Shown here: positions 1 through 9,023 of the stretch, in pieces
How the letters are laid out: each line of letters begins with the position of its first letter
Position numbering within the stretch: the stretch's first letter is position 1
From: Clostridia bacterium
GTDB taxonomy: Bacteria > Bacillota > Clostridia > Christensenellales > Aristaeellaceae
Reading direction: 5' to 3'
DNA: 64,000 nt
Assembly: GCA_017512985.1 (NCBI GenBank)
Contig: JAFWEJ010000012.1
Location: 62,001 to 126,000 of the forward strand
The notes under the pieces: model-generated
Told to the model about the DNA's origin: nothing
The model's input: the letters and a program-made list of their open reading frames with translations, nothing else
Databases searched by the model: none
Program-made: the position numbers and the translations under genes

Positions 1-969
1 GACAAGCACGCTCTGCCGTTCCGTGACGCCCGGCATCGTGACCGTTGCCAGCACGTTCACCACGTCCGCCTTGCCCATGTTCATGACCGGCAGGGTCAGG
101 TTCAGGGAATCCCCGGCGGTAACGCTCGGCGCCATCCGCAGCCCGCCCTGCTCCAGCCGGATCTCCTGCCGGACGGCAACGGTGTTGTTCTCGGAATAGG
201 CCGCCGCCTGGCCTGCCGCCGTCCAGGAAAGATCCAGCTTCAGGACATGCGGGGCGACCGACGCCTTCTCCAGCACCGTCACCGGATAGCCCACCGTCAC
301 GCTTTTTCCCACCGGCAGGCTGCCGATCTTCAGGGTGTCGGATTCCCTGGGCAGGATGTGGCCGGAAGCGTCGGAAATCTTCAGCTCCAGGTCTTCAATG
401 TTCGTCGCGGCACAGGGATTGGCCAGGGTAACCCGCACCTCTCCCTCTTCCCCGACGGACAGTTCCGCCTGCACATCCGCGATCGTGATACGGGGTTTTT
501 CCAGGTTTTCCTTGTTCCCGCGGATCTTCACCGTATAGGGTATTTCCGCGGCAAGGGCGTTCCCGTCCCTGTCGGCGCCGGTGACGCGGATCACGCACGG
601 ATAGTCGGCGTTCTTCTGGTCCGGCAGCAGGGCTAGGGTAAAGCGCACGCCCCAGGTTCCCCCGGCTGTCCCCTCTTCCCTTGCCTCCACAGTCATGGTT
701 TGGGATCTGAACGGCGTCGTCCGTTCATCCTTCACTGTCAGTTCAGCCCGGAGGCTGCCGGCCGCCTGTTCCGACTGCAGGGGCAGCACCAGCGTCCACC
801 TGTTTCCGGAAACGGATGCCGTGTAGCCCTGCCGCCAGGAGCGGTCCATGCCCCTGAGCACGGCTCCCTCGTTGACCGTGAAAGCCGGGGCGGTTTCGGC
901 GCGCGCCGTGAAAAAGGGCGCAAGGAACAGGGCGGTCAGCAGGACCGCAAGCATTTTATTCATTTTCAT
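1..969 (-). CDS. Secreted CARDB-like protein, 3' end outside window
   Basis: The reading frame starts at 969 and runs off the left edge, so only about 323 residues are seen. A classic signal peptide (residues 1-24, hydrophobic core AVLLTALFLAPFF, cleavage near ARA-E) is followed by beta-rich stretches, with segments such as VRVTLANPCAATNIEDLEL and LTLPVMNMGKADVVNVLAT that resemble CARDB/NEW3-type immunoglobulin folds. The start lies 5 bases after the permease stop, so it is the third gene of the ABC operon. It probably acts outside the membrane as an accessory or substrate-handling protein of that exporter. That role is inferred from position only; the family call is by sequence style and is not certain. 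Confidence 0.6.
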   Translation of the reverse strand, partial: MKMNKMLAVLLTALFLAPFFTARAETAPAFTVNEGAVLRGMDRSWRQGYTASVSGNRWTLVLPLQSEQAAGSLRAELTVKDERTTPFRSQTMTVEAREEGTAGGTWGVRFTLALLPDQKNADYPCVIRVTGADRDGNALAAEIPYTVKIRGNKENLEKPRITIADVQAELSVGEEGEVRVTLANPCAATNIEDLELKISDASGHILPRESDTLKIGSLPVGKSVTVGYPVTVLEKASVAPHVLKLDLSWTAAGQAAAYSENNTVAVRQEIRLEQGGLRMAPSVTAGDSLNLTLPVMNMGKADVVNVLATVTMPGVTERQSVLV

Positions 970-974
970 GGTAT

Positions 975-3752
975 TTACAACTCCCTGATATTATCAACAA
1001 TGGACTGGCGCGTCACGCCGGCGATCCGGCTGCGGATGCCCGCGATACAGGCCAGGACGATGCTTCCCGCCATCAGGACCAGCACCGGGATCATGACCGC
1101 CGGATGGTTGGCCGTAAACAGCCGCAGTCCCGGTATCTCCGTCACCGCGTAGAACAGCAGGCAGGGAACCAGGCCGGCGGCCGCGCAGACGATCACCGGC
1201 AGCCGGTAGCAGCCAACCAGTGTCTTCAGGTCCGCGCCGACGGCGCGCAGCGTGCCGATGGTCCGGGTCTCGGACCGGATCTGCCGGGAAGTCCCGGAAA
1301 CCTGCATGAAGACGGATACCGTGAAGAACAGCAGGATCAGCCCGGCAAACAGCAGGATCTGCCGCAGTTTTTTGCTCCGGTATTCCCGGGTCAGCTTCAG
1401 CTGGTTGTCCGTCCGGAGCCAGCCGCGCATGGCGACCTGGCCGATCTTTTCCTCAATCTCCGCTTCCTTCTCCGGCGTCGGATCGCCGTCCAGCCAGACG
1501 TTCGAATATTCCGGATTCGGCAGCTTCAGGCCGAGCGCTTCGGCGCCCTTCGGCGTGGTAATCACCGAGAAGGAATACATATAGGTATCGCAGAGCCTCA
1601 CCGGGCCGCTCAGGACCGCGCCAACGGTAACCCGCGCGCGGACCGCGTCCCTCTGTCTGTACAAAGCCTTCAGGTCCGCCGCTTCCGCCTGCAGCAGGCT
1701 GTTTTCCTCCTCCTTCCCGGCAAGCTCCATCAGGTCCAGGGCCGTGCCGGCCGTGAACACGTCGTTGCGGATGATCATGTCCCACTCGTTTTCCCGGACC
1801 TCTGCGGGTTTCAGGAAAAATTCGCTGGAATAAGACCTGTTTTCTTTTCTTACGCCCATCAGCGGAGCGTAGACCAGCACCTGCTCCCCGCTGTCCAGCC
1901 GGTCGGGATCAATGGTCCCGTCCGTCACAAACTCCCGCAGTTCAGCCGCGTCCAGGTCTGTGATATACATAACAACCGGCACGGGCGTTTCGGAAATGCC
2001 CTGCGTCTCGCGAACAGCCCTCATCCTGTCATATTGCCGTATATTCTCGCCGGCCTGCCAGTCCTCATCCTGCCGGGCCCGCGCGTCCGCCGCGTCCTCG
2101 CCGGACCAGAACAGCCAGTCCATGCAGTCTCCCCGGATGGCCTGCAGGGCGCCGAAACTGAACACGCTTACAGCGCCGTCCTCATCCTCCAGGCTGAACT
2201 GCCGGGTCCGGAAATACTCCGGCACGTTCTCCATCAGCAGGTTCACGCTGATCTCCGTGAGCGACCGGACCTGCCTGACGCCGTCAATGGCGTTCAGCTG
2301 TTTCAGCTCAGCCCGGTCCGTCGTGTTTTCCGGAATCAGTTCGGAAAAAGGATCATCCGACCAGCTGTGTCCGTCGCTGTACAGGCGGAAAGCGGGAATA
2401 TCCCTGTCGTCGGCGGTCTGTATGCCCATGGCCAGTTCACCCAGCATCAGGGTGGACAGCAGGGTCAGCGCGATCATCCCGGCCGCGCCCAGCTGGCGCA
2501 GGGGATGCAGGCGCGTCCGGCGGCCGGCAATCAGCCGGTCAGGCCTGAACGCCTTACGGCTGTGGAGATTCCCGGCCTTCCTGAGCAGCGCGGTATCCCG
2601 CAGCACGCCCATGGGCATCTGGCGGGAGGCGTGGTACAGCGGCACCCTGGAGGCGACAAACACGCACAGGACGGAAAGCCCCAGAATCGGGACCAGCAGC
2701 CAGCCGTTCAGGGAAAACACCACCTGGTCCGGCGCGATCCCGGAAACAATCCGGGTAAACAGTACGCCGGGCAGCAGGCCGGCCGGCAGCGCCGTCACCG
2801 CCAGCAGCCAGGCCTCCGCGCCGTAAACGCGGCGGATCTGCCGCTTTGTCGCGCCGATGGCGCGCAGCATGCCGATATCCTCTGTTTTCCGTGCCAGCAG
2901 GCTTTCCATGGAGGAAGTGATGCCGACGCAGGCCGACAGCATCAGCGCGGCGCCAAGCACAACCCAGATCAGGATCCGGCTCAGCGTGTTCGCCGCCCGG
3001 TCCCATCCGGAATCATTGTACACGAACGTCCCCGATTCCCGGCTTACGCCGAAGGCCAGATTCATCCTGACCGGGCAGTTGCGCTGCACCTGGTTGAAGG
3101 TGATCAGCGGCGCGTAGGTCAGCACCCGGTGCACAACCGAGCCGCCGATCTTAAACTGCTCCTCCGGGAAGACCAGCAGTGCCGGAAAGCGCATATATTC
3201 ATCATCGTCGTAATAGGTTTCAAGCCAGGAAGTCTGTTCGTTCAGGATCCCGGTCAGCGTGAACGTCTTTTCTTCGGTTACGCCGTACACCGGCTGCATA
3301 TTCAGGGTTAGCGTGTCGCCAACCTTCGCCTCTTCCAGGTCCAGGCGGATCAGCGCGCTCTGTTCCGCGGCAATCTCGCCGGCCTTTTCCGGCATGCGGC
3401 CTTCCTTCAGCGTCCGGTTCATCAGCCGCTCCGCCGTCCCGTCATAGTATCCGGCACAGACAGGCTTCCCTTCCACTACGGCGGCCACCGTCACATGGCC
3501 GATCTCCTGGAAAAACCCGCACCGGCGGAGCTGTTCGTCGGTCGCCTCGTCGCTGCCCAGGGTGAACATATCCATCCAGCCGACGCGCTGCGCCATCTGT
3601 TCCTCGTGTCCGCGGACCGTTCCCCAGGCGCACAGGCTTGTCGCTGTCGCGAGGAACACCGCCGTCAGGATGCCGATGAACAGGCTGACGTAGGCCTTCC
3701 GGTTGATCCGGATGTTCGCCCCTGCAACCCGGTTGATCGTCAGGCGTTTCAT
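975..3752 (-). CDS. FtsX-type ABC transporter permease (925 aa)
   Basis: A large membrane protein of the MacB/BceB/FtsX permease class. It has one N-terminal membrane helix (about residues 20-45), a long extracellular domain, an FtsX block of three helices (about 260-385) with the cytoplasmic motif RKTEDIGMLRAIGATKRQIR, a further helix near 430, a second extracellular domain and a C-terminal FtsX block (about 800-925) with TRTIGTLRAVGADLKTLVG. The duplicated FtsX blocks fit a full-length single-chain permease. It overlaps the ATPase gene by 4 bases, which supports translational coupling. Such transporters move or sense peptides, lipids or lipoproteins at the membrane rather than import nutrients; the substrate here is unknown. 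Confidence 0.9.
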   Translation of the reverse strand: MKRLTINRVAGANIRINRKAYVSLFIGILTAVFLATATSLCAWGTVRGHEEQMAQRVGWMDMFTLGSDEATDEQLRRCGFFQEIGHVTVAAVVEGKPVCAGYYDGTAERLMNRTLKEGRMPEKAGEIAAEQSALIRLDLEEAKVGDTLTLNMQPVYGVTEEKTFTLTGILNEQTSWLETYYDDDEYMRFPALLVFPEEQFKIGGSVVHRVLTYAPLITFNQVQRNCPVRMNLAFGVSRESGTFVYNDSGWDRAANTLSRILIWVVLGAALMLSACVGITSSMESLLARKTEDIGMLRAIGATKRQIRRVYGAEAWLLAVTALPAGLLPGVLFTRIVSGIAPDQVVFSLNGWLLVPILGLSVLCVFVASRVPLYHASRQMPMGVLRDTALLRKAGNLHSRKAFRPDRLIAGRRTRLHPLRQLGAAGMIALTLLSTLMLGELAMGIQTADDRDIPAFRLYSDGHSWSDDPFSELIPENTTDRAELKQLNAIDGVRQVRSLTEISVNLLMENVPEYFRTRQFSLEDEDGAVSVFSFGALQAIRGDCMDWLFWSGEDAADARARQDEDWQAGENIRQYDRMRAVRETQGISETPVPVVMYITDLDAAELREFVTDGTIDPDRLDSGEQVLVYAPLMGVRKENRSYSSEFFLKPAEVRENEWDMIIRNDVFTAGTALDLMELAGKEEENSLLQAEAADLKALYRQRDAVRARVTVGAVLSGPVRLCDTYMYSFSVITTPKGAEALGLKLPNPEYSNVWLDGDPTPEKEAEIEEKIGQVAMRGWLRTDNQLKLTREYRSKKLRQILLFAGLILLFFTVSVFMQVSGTSRQIRSETRTIGTLRAVGADLKTLVGCYRLPVIVCAAAGLVPCLLFYAVTEIPGLRLFTANHPAVMIPVLVLMAGSIVLACIAGIRSRIAGVTRQSIVDNIREL

Positions 3753-4441
3753 CCGATCACCTTCTCTTCGGCGCTGTCCTCCGCCACCCGGCCGTCCTCC
3801 AGCCGGATAATGCGGTCTGCCTGCTCCGCCACGCCCAGGTCGTGGGTGACCAGGATCATCGTAATGCCCAGCTCATTGCTCACCGTGCGCATCAGGGTCA
3901 GCACCTCCCGGCCGGTCTTCCCGTCCAGGTTGCCGGTCGGTTCGTCTGCGAACAGGAGCGCTGGCTTGTTGGCCAGCGCCTGGGCAATGCACACCCGCTG
4001 CTGCTGGCCGCCGCTCAGGGCGCCCGGCAGGTGGCCCAGCCGGTCTTCAATACCCAGCATCTCCACCAGGCGCTTCAGGTAGTCCTCGTCCGCCTTGCGG
4101 CCATCCAGCATCACCGGCAGCAGGATATTCTCCTGCGCGGTCAGTTCCCGCACCAGGTTGTAGGCCTGGAAGACGAAACCGAAGCGGCGGCGCCGCAGCA
4201 CGGACAGCTGGTTGTCGTTGTAGTCAAACAGGTTGTTGTCCTGGTAGATCACGCGGCCGCCGGTCGGCCGGTCCAGTCCGGAAAGCAGGTGCAGCAGCGT
4301 GGACTTGCCGCTTCCGCTCTTGCCGGTCACGGCCGTAAAGCTGCCCTGTTCAAAGGAGAGGCTGACGCCGTCCACCGCGTGGACGCCGGACGTGCCGCTC
4401 CTGTAGATTTTCGTAAGGTCTTCGCAACGGATGATTTCCAT
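3749..4441 (-). CDS. ABC transporter ATP-binding protein (LolD/MacB class)
   Basis: A 230-residue nucleotide-binding subunit. Walker A GKSGSGKS is at residues 40-47, the signature LSGGQQQR at 142-149, Walker B LLFADE at 162-167 and the switch histidine at 200 (LVTHD). The sequence DEPTGNLD after Walker B is typical of the LolD/MacB/BceA export and resistance class. It is the first gene of the operon and feeds the FtsX-type permease behind it. A ribosome binding site (GAGGAGG) lies just upstream. The start sits 37 bases downstream of a motif shared with an ECF sigma gene at 25,184, which suggests common control. Confidence 0.95.
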   Translation of the reverse strand: MEIIRCEDLTKIYRSGTSGVHAVDGVSLSFEQGSFTAVTGKSGSGKSTLLHLLSGLDRPTGGRVIYQDNNLFDYNDNQLSVLRRRRFGFVFQAYNLVRELTAQENILLPVMLDGRKADEDYLKRLVEMLGIEDRLGHLPGALSGGQQQRVCIAQALANKPALLFADEPTGNLDGKTGREVLTLMRTVSNELGITMILVTHDLGVAEQADRIIRLEDGRVAEDSAEEKVIG

Positions 4442-4478
4442 GGTTCATTCCTCCTCAATAGCAAGGTTAGCAAATGAA

Positions 4479-4517
4479 CCTTACTTCCGGGTGACTTTCA
4501 GCTTACAGTTTCGTAAG
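4479..4517 (-). promoter_or_regulatory. Shared 39-bp promoter/operator motif, copy A
   Basis: On the plus strand it reads CCTTACTT, 15 bases, then CTTACAGTTTCGTAAG. It aligns without gaps to 25,223-25,261, with 30 of 39 positions identical by eye count. The CTTAC...GTAAG part is an inverted repeat. In both copies the motif ends 37-38 bases before the start codon of a minus-strand gene, here the ABC ATPase. This spacing suits a promoter with a linked operator. The protein that recognises it is unknown; autoregulation by the ECF sigma factor is one possibility. Confidence 0.6.
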
Positions 4518-4555
4518 AAAGGAATCTATCATTCCGCACATCCTGAAAAACGATT

Positions 4556-4595
4556 AATTCTTCATTGTGCGTTGTGCATGATTTATTATTTATTC
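4556..4595. repeat. Degenerate partial copy of AT-rich repeat
   Basis: An AT-rich run (TTCATTGTGCGTTG... ATTTATTATTTATTCA) resembling the right arm of the repeats at 29,447 and 31,210. As in those, it overlaps the stop codon of the gene to its right (histidine kinase, stop at 4586-4588). The left arm is missing, so this may be a decayed copy or chance AT richness. Confidence 0.35.
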
Positions 4596-5464
4596 ACCAG
4601 TTCCAGCAGCGGCAGGGAAATCGTGAACTTCAGCCCCTTTGTGCCGTTTTCCGCGGAAATATGCCCGTGGTGCCGCAGGATGATCTCCTTCACAATCGCC
4701 AGGCCGAGCCCTGCACCCTGCGCGCTTTGGCCTTCCGCCCGGTAAAAACGCTCGAACAGGCGCGGCAGGTCTTTCGGGTTCGCCCCGCCGCCGTCGTCCT
4801 CCACCGTACAGTGGAAGGTTCGGTCCGTCTGTTCCAGGGTAATATAAATCAACCCGCCTTCCTTCGTATGCTCGCAGGCGTTCTTCATCAGGTTGCGGAA
4901 GGCCTCGGACAGCCACTTTTCGTCGCAGCGGATCTCCGCCTCCCCTTCCAGGATGAGCGTCCGGTCCGGCCAGAGCGGCTGCAGCTGCTGCCATGCCAGC
5001 TCAATCAGCCTGCGGATATCGCAGGACTCAAAGTTGAATTCATACCCGTCCGCGCAGAGTTTCTCCAGGCGCAGCAGGCTGCTGATCAGCGTTTCCATCC
5101 GCTCGATCTGGCTGATCTGCTGCTCCCGGTGCGCGCTGTTGTCCATCTCGCAGAACAGCCGCAGGGACGCCAGGGGCGTCTTCAGCTGGTGGGAGATATC
5201 CGCGGTCAGGTTGCTGGTCCGCCCGGCTTCCTGCCGGAAGCGTTCCTCCGCGACCTCGATCCGGTTCTGCATCTCTGCGGCGGCGTTCTCCACCCGGGCA
5301 ATCCCGTCCTCCTTCAGGGACAGCGGCAGCCTGCCGCCCCGGCCCGTCAGGCAGTCCTCCATCCGCCCGGACAGCGTGTTCAGCCGCCTCATCTCAAAAC
5401 AGCGGCGGATCAGTACCGCCGCAAGGATCAGCAGGAGGATTCCGCTGAGGATGTATCCAGCCAT
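4586..5464 (-). CDS. Sensor histidine kinase
   Basis: A 292-residue membrane kinase with one N-terminal helix (residues 1-20), a short HAMP-like linker, the H-box with phospho-accepting histidine at 92 (ADISHQLKTPLASL), an N-box (FRNLMKNACEHTKEGG), and ATP-lid motifs DDGGGANP and GAGLGLAIVKEI. There is almost no extracellular domain, as in the intramembrane-sensing BceS class. It overlaps the response regulator gene by 37 bases. Its position beside an FtsX-type exporter suggests that the pair senses through that transporter. The start could be slightly later, but MAGYILSG gives a natural membrane anchor. Confidence 0.93.
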   Translation of the reverse strand: MAGYILSGILLLILAAVLIRRCFEMRRLNTLSGRMEDCLTGRGGRLPLSLKEDGIARVENAAAEMQNRIEVAEERFRQEAGRTSNLTADISHQLKTPLASLRLFCEMDNSAHREQQISQIERMETLISSLLRLEKLCADGYEFNFESCDIRRLIELAWQQLQPLWPDRTLILEGEAEIRCDEKWLSEAFRNLMKNACEHTKEGGLIYITLEQTDRTFHCTVEDDGGGANPKDLPRLFERFYRAEGQSAQGAGLGLAIVKEIILRHHGHISAENGTKGLKFTISLPLLELVNK

Positions 5465-6105
5465 TGATAACCCACTCCCCGTATGGTGCGGATGTGCTCC
5501 GCGCCTGTCTTCTCACGCAGCCGGCTCATATGCACCGACAGCGTGTTGTCATCGATAAACTTGCCGCCGTCGTCCCACAGAACCTCCAGCAGCCTGTCCC
5601 GCGGCACAACGTTCGGATGATCCATCAGCATCGCCAGGATCTTGTATTCCGTCAGCGTCAGCGGCAGCGCCTCGCCGTCCTTCAGCACCTGCATCCGCTC
5701 CCGGTCTACGGTGAATCCGCCGCGGCTGACCGCCGGTTTTGGCGTCTGCGCACTGCGCAGCAGCACGCGCACGCGGCTGAGCAGTTCCTGCATCCGGAAA
5801 GGTTTGGTCACATAATCGTTCCCGCCGTTGTCCAGGCCCCGGACCACGTCAAACTCCTCGCCCTTCGCGGTCAGGAACAACACCGGCCGGTTTTCCCCCG
5901 CCGCGCGCCATTCCCGGCACAGGCTGACCCCGTCGCCGTCCGGCAGGCCCACGTCCATCACAATCGCCTGCACCGCTCCGGTCAGCTTTTCCCGGGCTTC
6001 CCGCAGGCTCCCGGCCGTGATCACCTCATACCCGTCCCGGGCAAACAGTTCAGTCAGTCCATCCTGCAGGACAGCGTCGTCTTCCACCAGCAGTATCGTC
6101 GCCAT
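5428..6105 (-). CDS. OmpR/PhoB-family response regulator
   Basis: Receiver domain plus winged-helix output domain, about 225 residues from the chosen start MATILLVEDD. The phospho-acceptor aspartate is residue 51 (VMDVGLPDGDG); a conserved lysine follows in YVTKPF. The C-terminal part has the winged-helix pattern LTLTEYKILAMLMDHP...RLLEVLWDD...IRTIRGVGYQW. The frame stays open to 6129, and a start at 6114 or 6129 would add a lysine/arginine-rich leader. It is the first gene of the two-component operon and probably controls the neighbouring ABC exporter. Confidence 0.93.
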   Translation of the reverse strand: MATILLVEDDAVLQDGLTELFARDGYEVITAGSLREAREKLTGAVQAIVMDVGLPDGDGVSLCREWRAAGENRPVLFLTAKGEEFDVVRGLDNGGNDYVTKPFRMQELLSRVRVLLRSAQTPKPAVSRGGFTVDRERMQVLKDGEALPLTLTEYKILAMLMDHPNVVPRDRLLEVLWDDGGKFIDDNTLSVHMSRLREKTGAEHIRTIRGVGYQWLDTSSAESSC

Positions 6106-6221
6106 TTTCTTCATTCTCCGTTTCTTCATCCGGCCGCCCGCATGCGGCCCGGTTCATGATATCATGCGCCGGCAATGCGGGCAAGCAGCGCCGGGCGTGC
6201 TGCCATATTTTAACATTTTCG

Positions 6222-6250
6222 TTGACTTCCCTCGCGGAGGGTGATACACT
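6222..6250 (+). promoter_or_regulatory. Sigma-A promoter for gntP operon
   Basis: TTGACT (6222-6227), 17-base spacer, TACACT (6245-6250). The spacer contains CCCTCGCGGAGGG, a small inverted repeat that could hold a repressor between the two boxes. It lies 55 bases ahead of the GntP start. Confidence 0.7.
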
Positions 6251-6304
6251 GCATATGGTAGCTCGCTGGCCATTACAATTCTATATGTAGAAGGAGGTTT
6301 TTCT

Positions 6305-7708
6305 ATGACCGGTCTTCCGCTCATCATCGCGTTCGTCGTGGCGATCGTGCTGATGATCCTGCTCATTTCCAAACTGAAGGTCCATCCTTTCCTCGCGATC
6401 ATGGCCGTCTCGCTGCTGCTGGCCATCGTCGCCGGCATCCCGCTGACAGACGTGAAAACCGTCGATGAAGCCGGAAACACCGTCACCACCCAGGGCATTC
6501 CCAGCGTGATCGGCGCCGGATTCTCCGGAACTTTCACCTCCATCGGTATCGTGATCATCCTCGGCGCCTTCATCGGCACGGTGCTGGAAAAGACCGGCGC
6601 CGCCCTGAAGCTGGCCGACATGGTCATCAAACTCGTGGGCGAGAAACACCCTCAGCTGGCCATCGAGCTGATGGGCTGGGTCGTCTCCATCCCGGTCTTC
6701 TGTGACAGCGGCTTCGTTATCCTGAACCCGATCCGCAAGGCCCTGGTCAAACGCACCGGCGTCTCCTCCGTGGCGATGACGGTGTGCCTTTCCTGCGGCC
6801 TGTATATCTCCCACGTGTTCATCCCGCCGACCCCCGGCCCCATCGCGGCGGCCCAGACCCTGGGCGTGGGCGATTCCCTGCTGCTGGTCATCGGCATCGG
6901 CCTGCTGTGCTCCATCTTCCCGCTGATTGCCGGCCTGATCTACGCGAAGTTCATCGGCAAAAAGATCAGGAGCGCAGACGAAACCGGGGATAACGGCGAA
7001 GTGGTCAAGTCCTATGAGGAACTCAAGGCCGAATTCGGCAAACTGCCGAACGGATTCAACGCGCTGGCTCCGCTGCTGGTACCGATCCTGTTGATGGCCC
7101 TCTCCTCCGTTTCCTCCATGGCCAAGTGGACCGGACCTTTCGCGGACGTGCTGGCCTTCCTTGGTACGCCGATCATGGCCCTGGCCGTCGGCACCGTGCT
7201 GGCCGTCATCCAGCTGTTTTCCGCGAAGAAGGGCAAGGATTTCTACACTCTGACCAACGAAACTCTCAAGACCGTGGGCCCGATCCTGTTCGTCACCGCT
7301 GCGGGCGGCGTCCTGGGCAAGGTAATCTCCTCCTCCGACATGGTCAACTTCATCAAGGCAAACGCGACCACGCTGCAGACGATCGGAATCTTCTTCCCCT
7401 TCCTCCTCTCCGCGATTCTCAAGAGCGCGCAGGGTTCCTCCACCGTCGCCATCACGACGACAGCCGGTATTGTGGCCCCGCTTCTCCCTGTGCTGGGCTA
7501 TACCACGCCTGTTGAGATCGCCCTGGTGGTCATGGCTATCGGCGCCGGCGCCATGACTGTGTCCCACGCCAACGACAGCTATTTCTGGGTGGTCACCAAC
7601 TTCGGCGAGATGCAGCCGGAGGAGGGCTACAAAACCCAGACGCTGATGACCCTGGTCATCGGCGTCGCCGCCATGGTGGAAATCTTTATCCTGAGCCTGA
7701 TCTTCTGA
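6305..7708 (+). CDS. GntP-family gluconate/organic acid permease
   Basis: A 467-residue transporter with about 12-14 hydrophobic segments from end to end. Diagnostic GntP stretches are the N-terminal LPLIIAFVVAIVLMILLI, PVFCDSGFVILNPI, ISHVFIPPTPGPIAAA and the C-terminal SHANDSYFWVV. The family carries gluconate, D-serine or related hydroxy acids with protons. Because the next gene is a glycerate 2-kinase, D-glycerate or a related C3-C6 sugar acid is a reasonable substrate guess. The ribosome binding site AGAAGGAGG precedes the ATG. It is first in a three-gene operon. Confidence 0.92.
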   Translation: MTGLPLIIAFVVAIVLMILLISKLKVHPFLAIMAVSLLLAIVAGIPLTDVKTVDEAGNTVTTQGIPSVIGAGFSGTFTSIGIVIILGAFIGTVLEKTGAALKLADMVIKLVGEKHPQLAIELMGWVVSIPVFCDSGFVILNPIRKALVKRTGVSSVAMTVCLSCGLYISHVFIPPTPGPIAAAQTLGVGDSLLLVIGIGLLCSIFPLIAGLIYAKFIGKKIRSADETGDNGEVVKSYEELKAEFGKLPNGFNALAPLLVPILLMALSSVSSMAKWTGPFADVLAFLGTPIMALAVGTVLAVIQLFSAKKGKDFYTLTNETLKTVGPILFVTAAGGVLGKVISSSDMVNFIKANATTLQTIGIFFPFLLSAILKSAQGSSTVAITTTAGIVAPLLPVLGYTTPVEIALVVMAIGAGAMTVSHANDSYFWVVTNFGEMQPEEGYKTQTLMTLVIGVAAMVEIFILSLIF

Positions 7709-7781
7709 ACATAGGCAACATATTCAGCGCACCGTGCCCGCAGGACGCGGTGCGCATTATCTTCTCTTGACGGGGGTATAT

Positions 7782-9014
7782 ATGAACAAGCAATTACGGG
7801 AACACGCGGATCAGATCGTCCGGGAGGCCATCGCGGCCGTACAGCCGGACGCGGCGGTACGGCGCGCCCTGGAGGGCCGGAAGTTTCCCGGCCGGGTGCT
7901 GCTGGTGGCCGCCGGCAAGGCGGCCTGGCAGATGGCGAAAGCCGCTTCCGACTGTCTCGGCGACCGGATTGAAAACGGCGTGGTCGTCACCAAATACAAC
8001 CATGTAATGGGGCCCATCGCAAACTTTGCCTGCTTCGAGGCCGGCCATCCGGTGCCGGATGAAAACTCCTTCAAAGGCACCCAGGCGGCCCTGGACCTGG
8101 TGGCTGATCTTTCGGAAAAGGACACCGTGCTCTTTCTCCTCTCCGGCGGCGGCAGCGCGCTGTTTGAAAAACCGCTGGTGCCCGCGGAAGAGCTGCAGGA
8201 CATCACCGGCCAGCTGCTGGCCTGCGGCGCGGATATCGTGGAGATCAACACCATCCGCAAACGCCTGTCCCAGGTCAAGGGCGGTCGCTTTGCCCAGATC
8301 TGCTGGCCCGGCTTTGTCGAGGCCGTGGTTCTCTCCGATATTCTGGGCGACCCACTGGATATGATCGCCTCCGGCCCCGCCTGTCCGGATTCCTCCACCT
8401 CGGAGGACGCCCGGCGGATAAAGGAAAAGTACGGCCTGCGCATGTCCGAAGCGGCCGGGCAGCTGCTCGGCATCGAAACGCCCAAGAGCCTGGACAATGT
8501 GCACACTCAGATCAACGGCAGCGTGCGCGAACTGTGCGCCGCCGCGGCCTCCACCTGCCGGGAACTCGGTTATGAACCCGTCATGCTGACCGACCAGCTC
8601 TGCTGCCAGGCAAAAGAAGCCGGCAGCTTCCTCGCTTCCATCCTGAAGACCCATGCCTCGGACGGCAAACCGCTCGCCTTCATCGCCGGCGGCGAGACCG
8701 TCGTAAAGCTCACCGGCCATGGTCTGGGCGGACGGAACCAGGAGATCGCCCTTTCCGCCGCGGCGGGCATCGCGGGCATGGGCAGCGCGGCCGTCTTCTC
8801 CGTGGGCAGCGACGGCACCGACGGACCCACCGACGCTGCCGGTGGCTACGCGGACGGCGATACCTGCGCGGAGCTCCTGGCCCACGGGCTCACCGTGGAC
8901 GCGGTCCTGCAGGACAACGACGCCTATCACGCGCTGCAGCAGACCGGCGGCCTCATCATGACCGGCCCCACCGGCACCAACGTGAACGACGTGGCTGTCG
9001 CCCTGCTGGGATAA
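7782..9014 (+). CDS. Glycerate 2-kinase (MOFRL/GckA type)
   Basis: A 410-residue protein of the class II glycerate kinase family, which phosphorylates D-glycerate to 2-phosphoglycerate in the cytoplasm. Visible family motifs are AAGKAAWQMAKAA near the start, NHVMGP..FEAGHPVPDENS, LLSGGGSALFEKP, the LSDILGDPLDMIASGP segment, and the C-terminal MOFRL domain with GGRNQEIALSAA and GSDGTDGPTDAAGG. The ATG at 7782 is chosen because it opens the conserved region; an upstream in-frame extension to 7734 has no family sequence. It lies 73 bases after gntP, supporting use of an imported hydroxy acid. Confidence 0.92.
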   Translation: MNKQLREHADQIVREAIAAVQPDAAVRRALEGRKFPGRVLLVAAGKAAWQMAKAASDCLGDRIENGVVVTKYNHVMGPIANFACFEAGHPVPDENSFKGTQAALDLVADLSEKDTVLFLLSGGGSALFEKPLVPAEELQDITGQLLACGADIVEINTIRKRLSQVKGGRFAQICWPGFVEAVVLSDILGDPLDMIASGPACPDSSTSEDARRIKEKYGLRMSEAAGQLLGIETPKSLDNVHTQINGSVRELCAAAASTCRELGYEPVMLTDQLCCQAKEAGSFLASILKTHASDGKPLAFIAGGETVVKLTGHGLGGRNQEIALSAAAGIAGMGSAAVFSVGSDGTDGPTDAAGGYADGDTCAELLAHGLTVDAVLQDNDAYHALQQTGGLIMTGPTGTNVNDVAVALLG

Positions 9015-9023
9015 AGGAGCGTT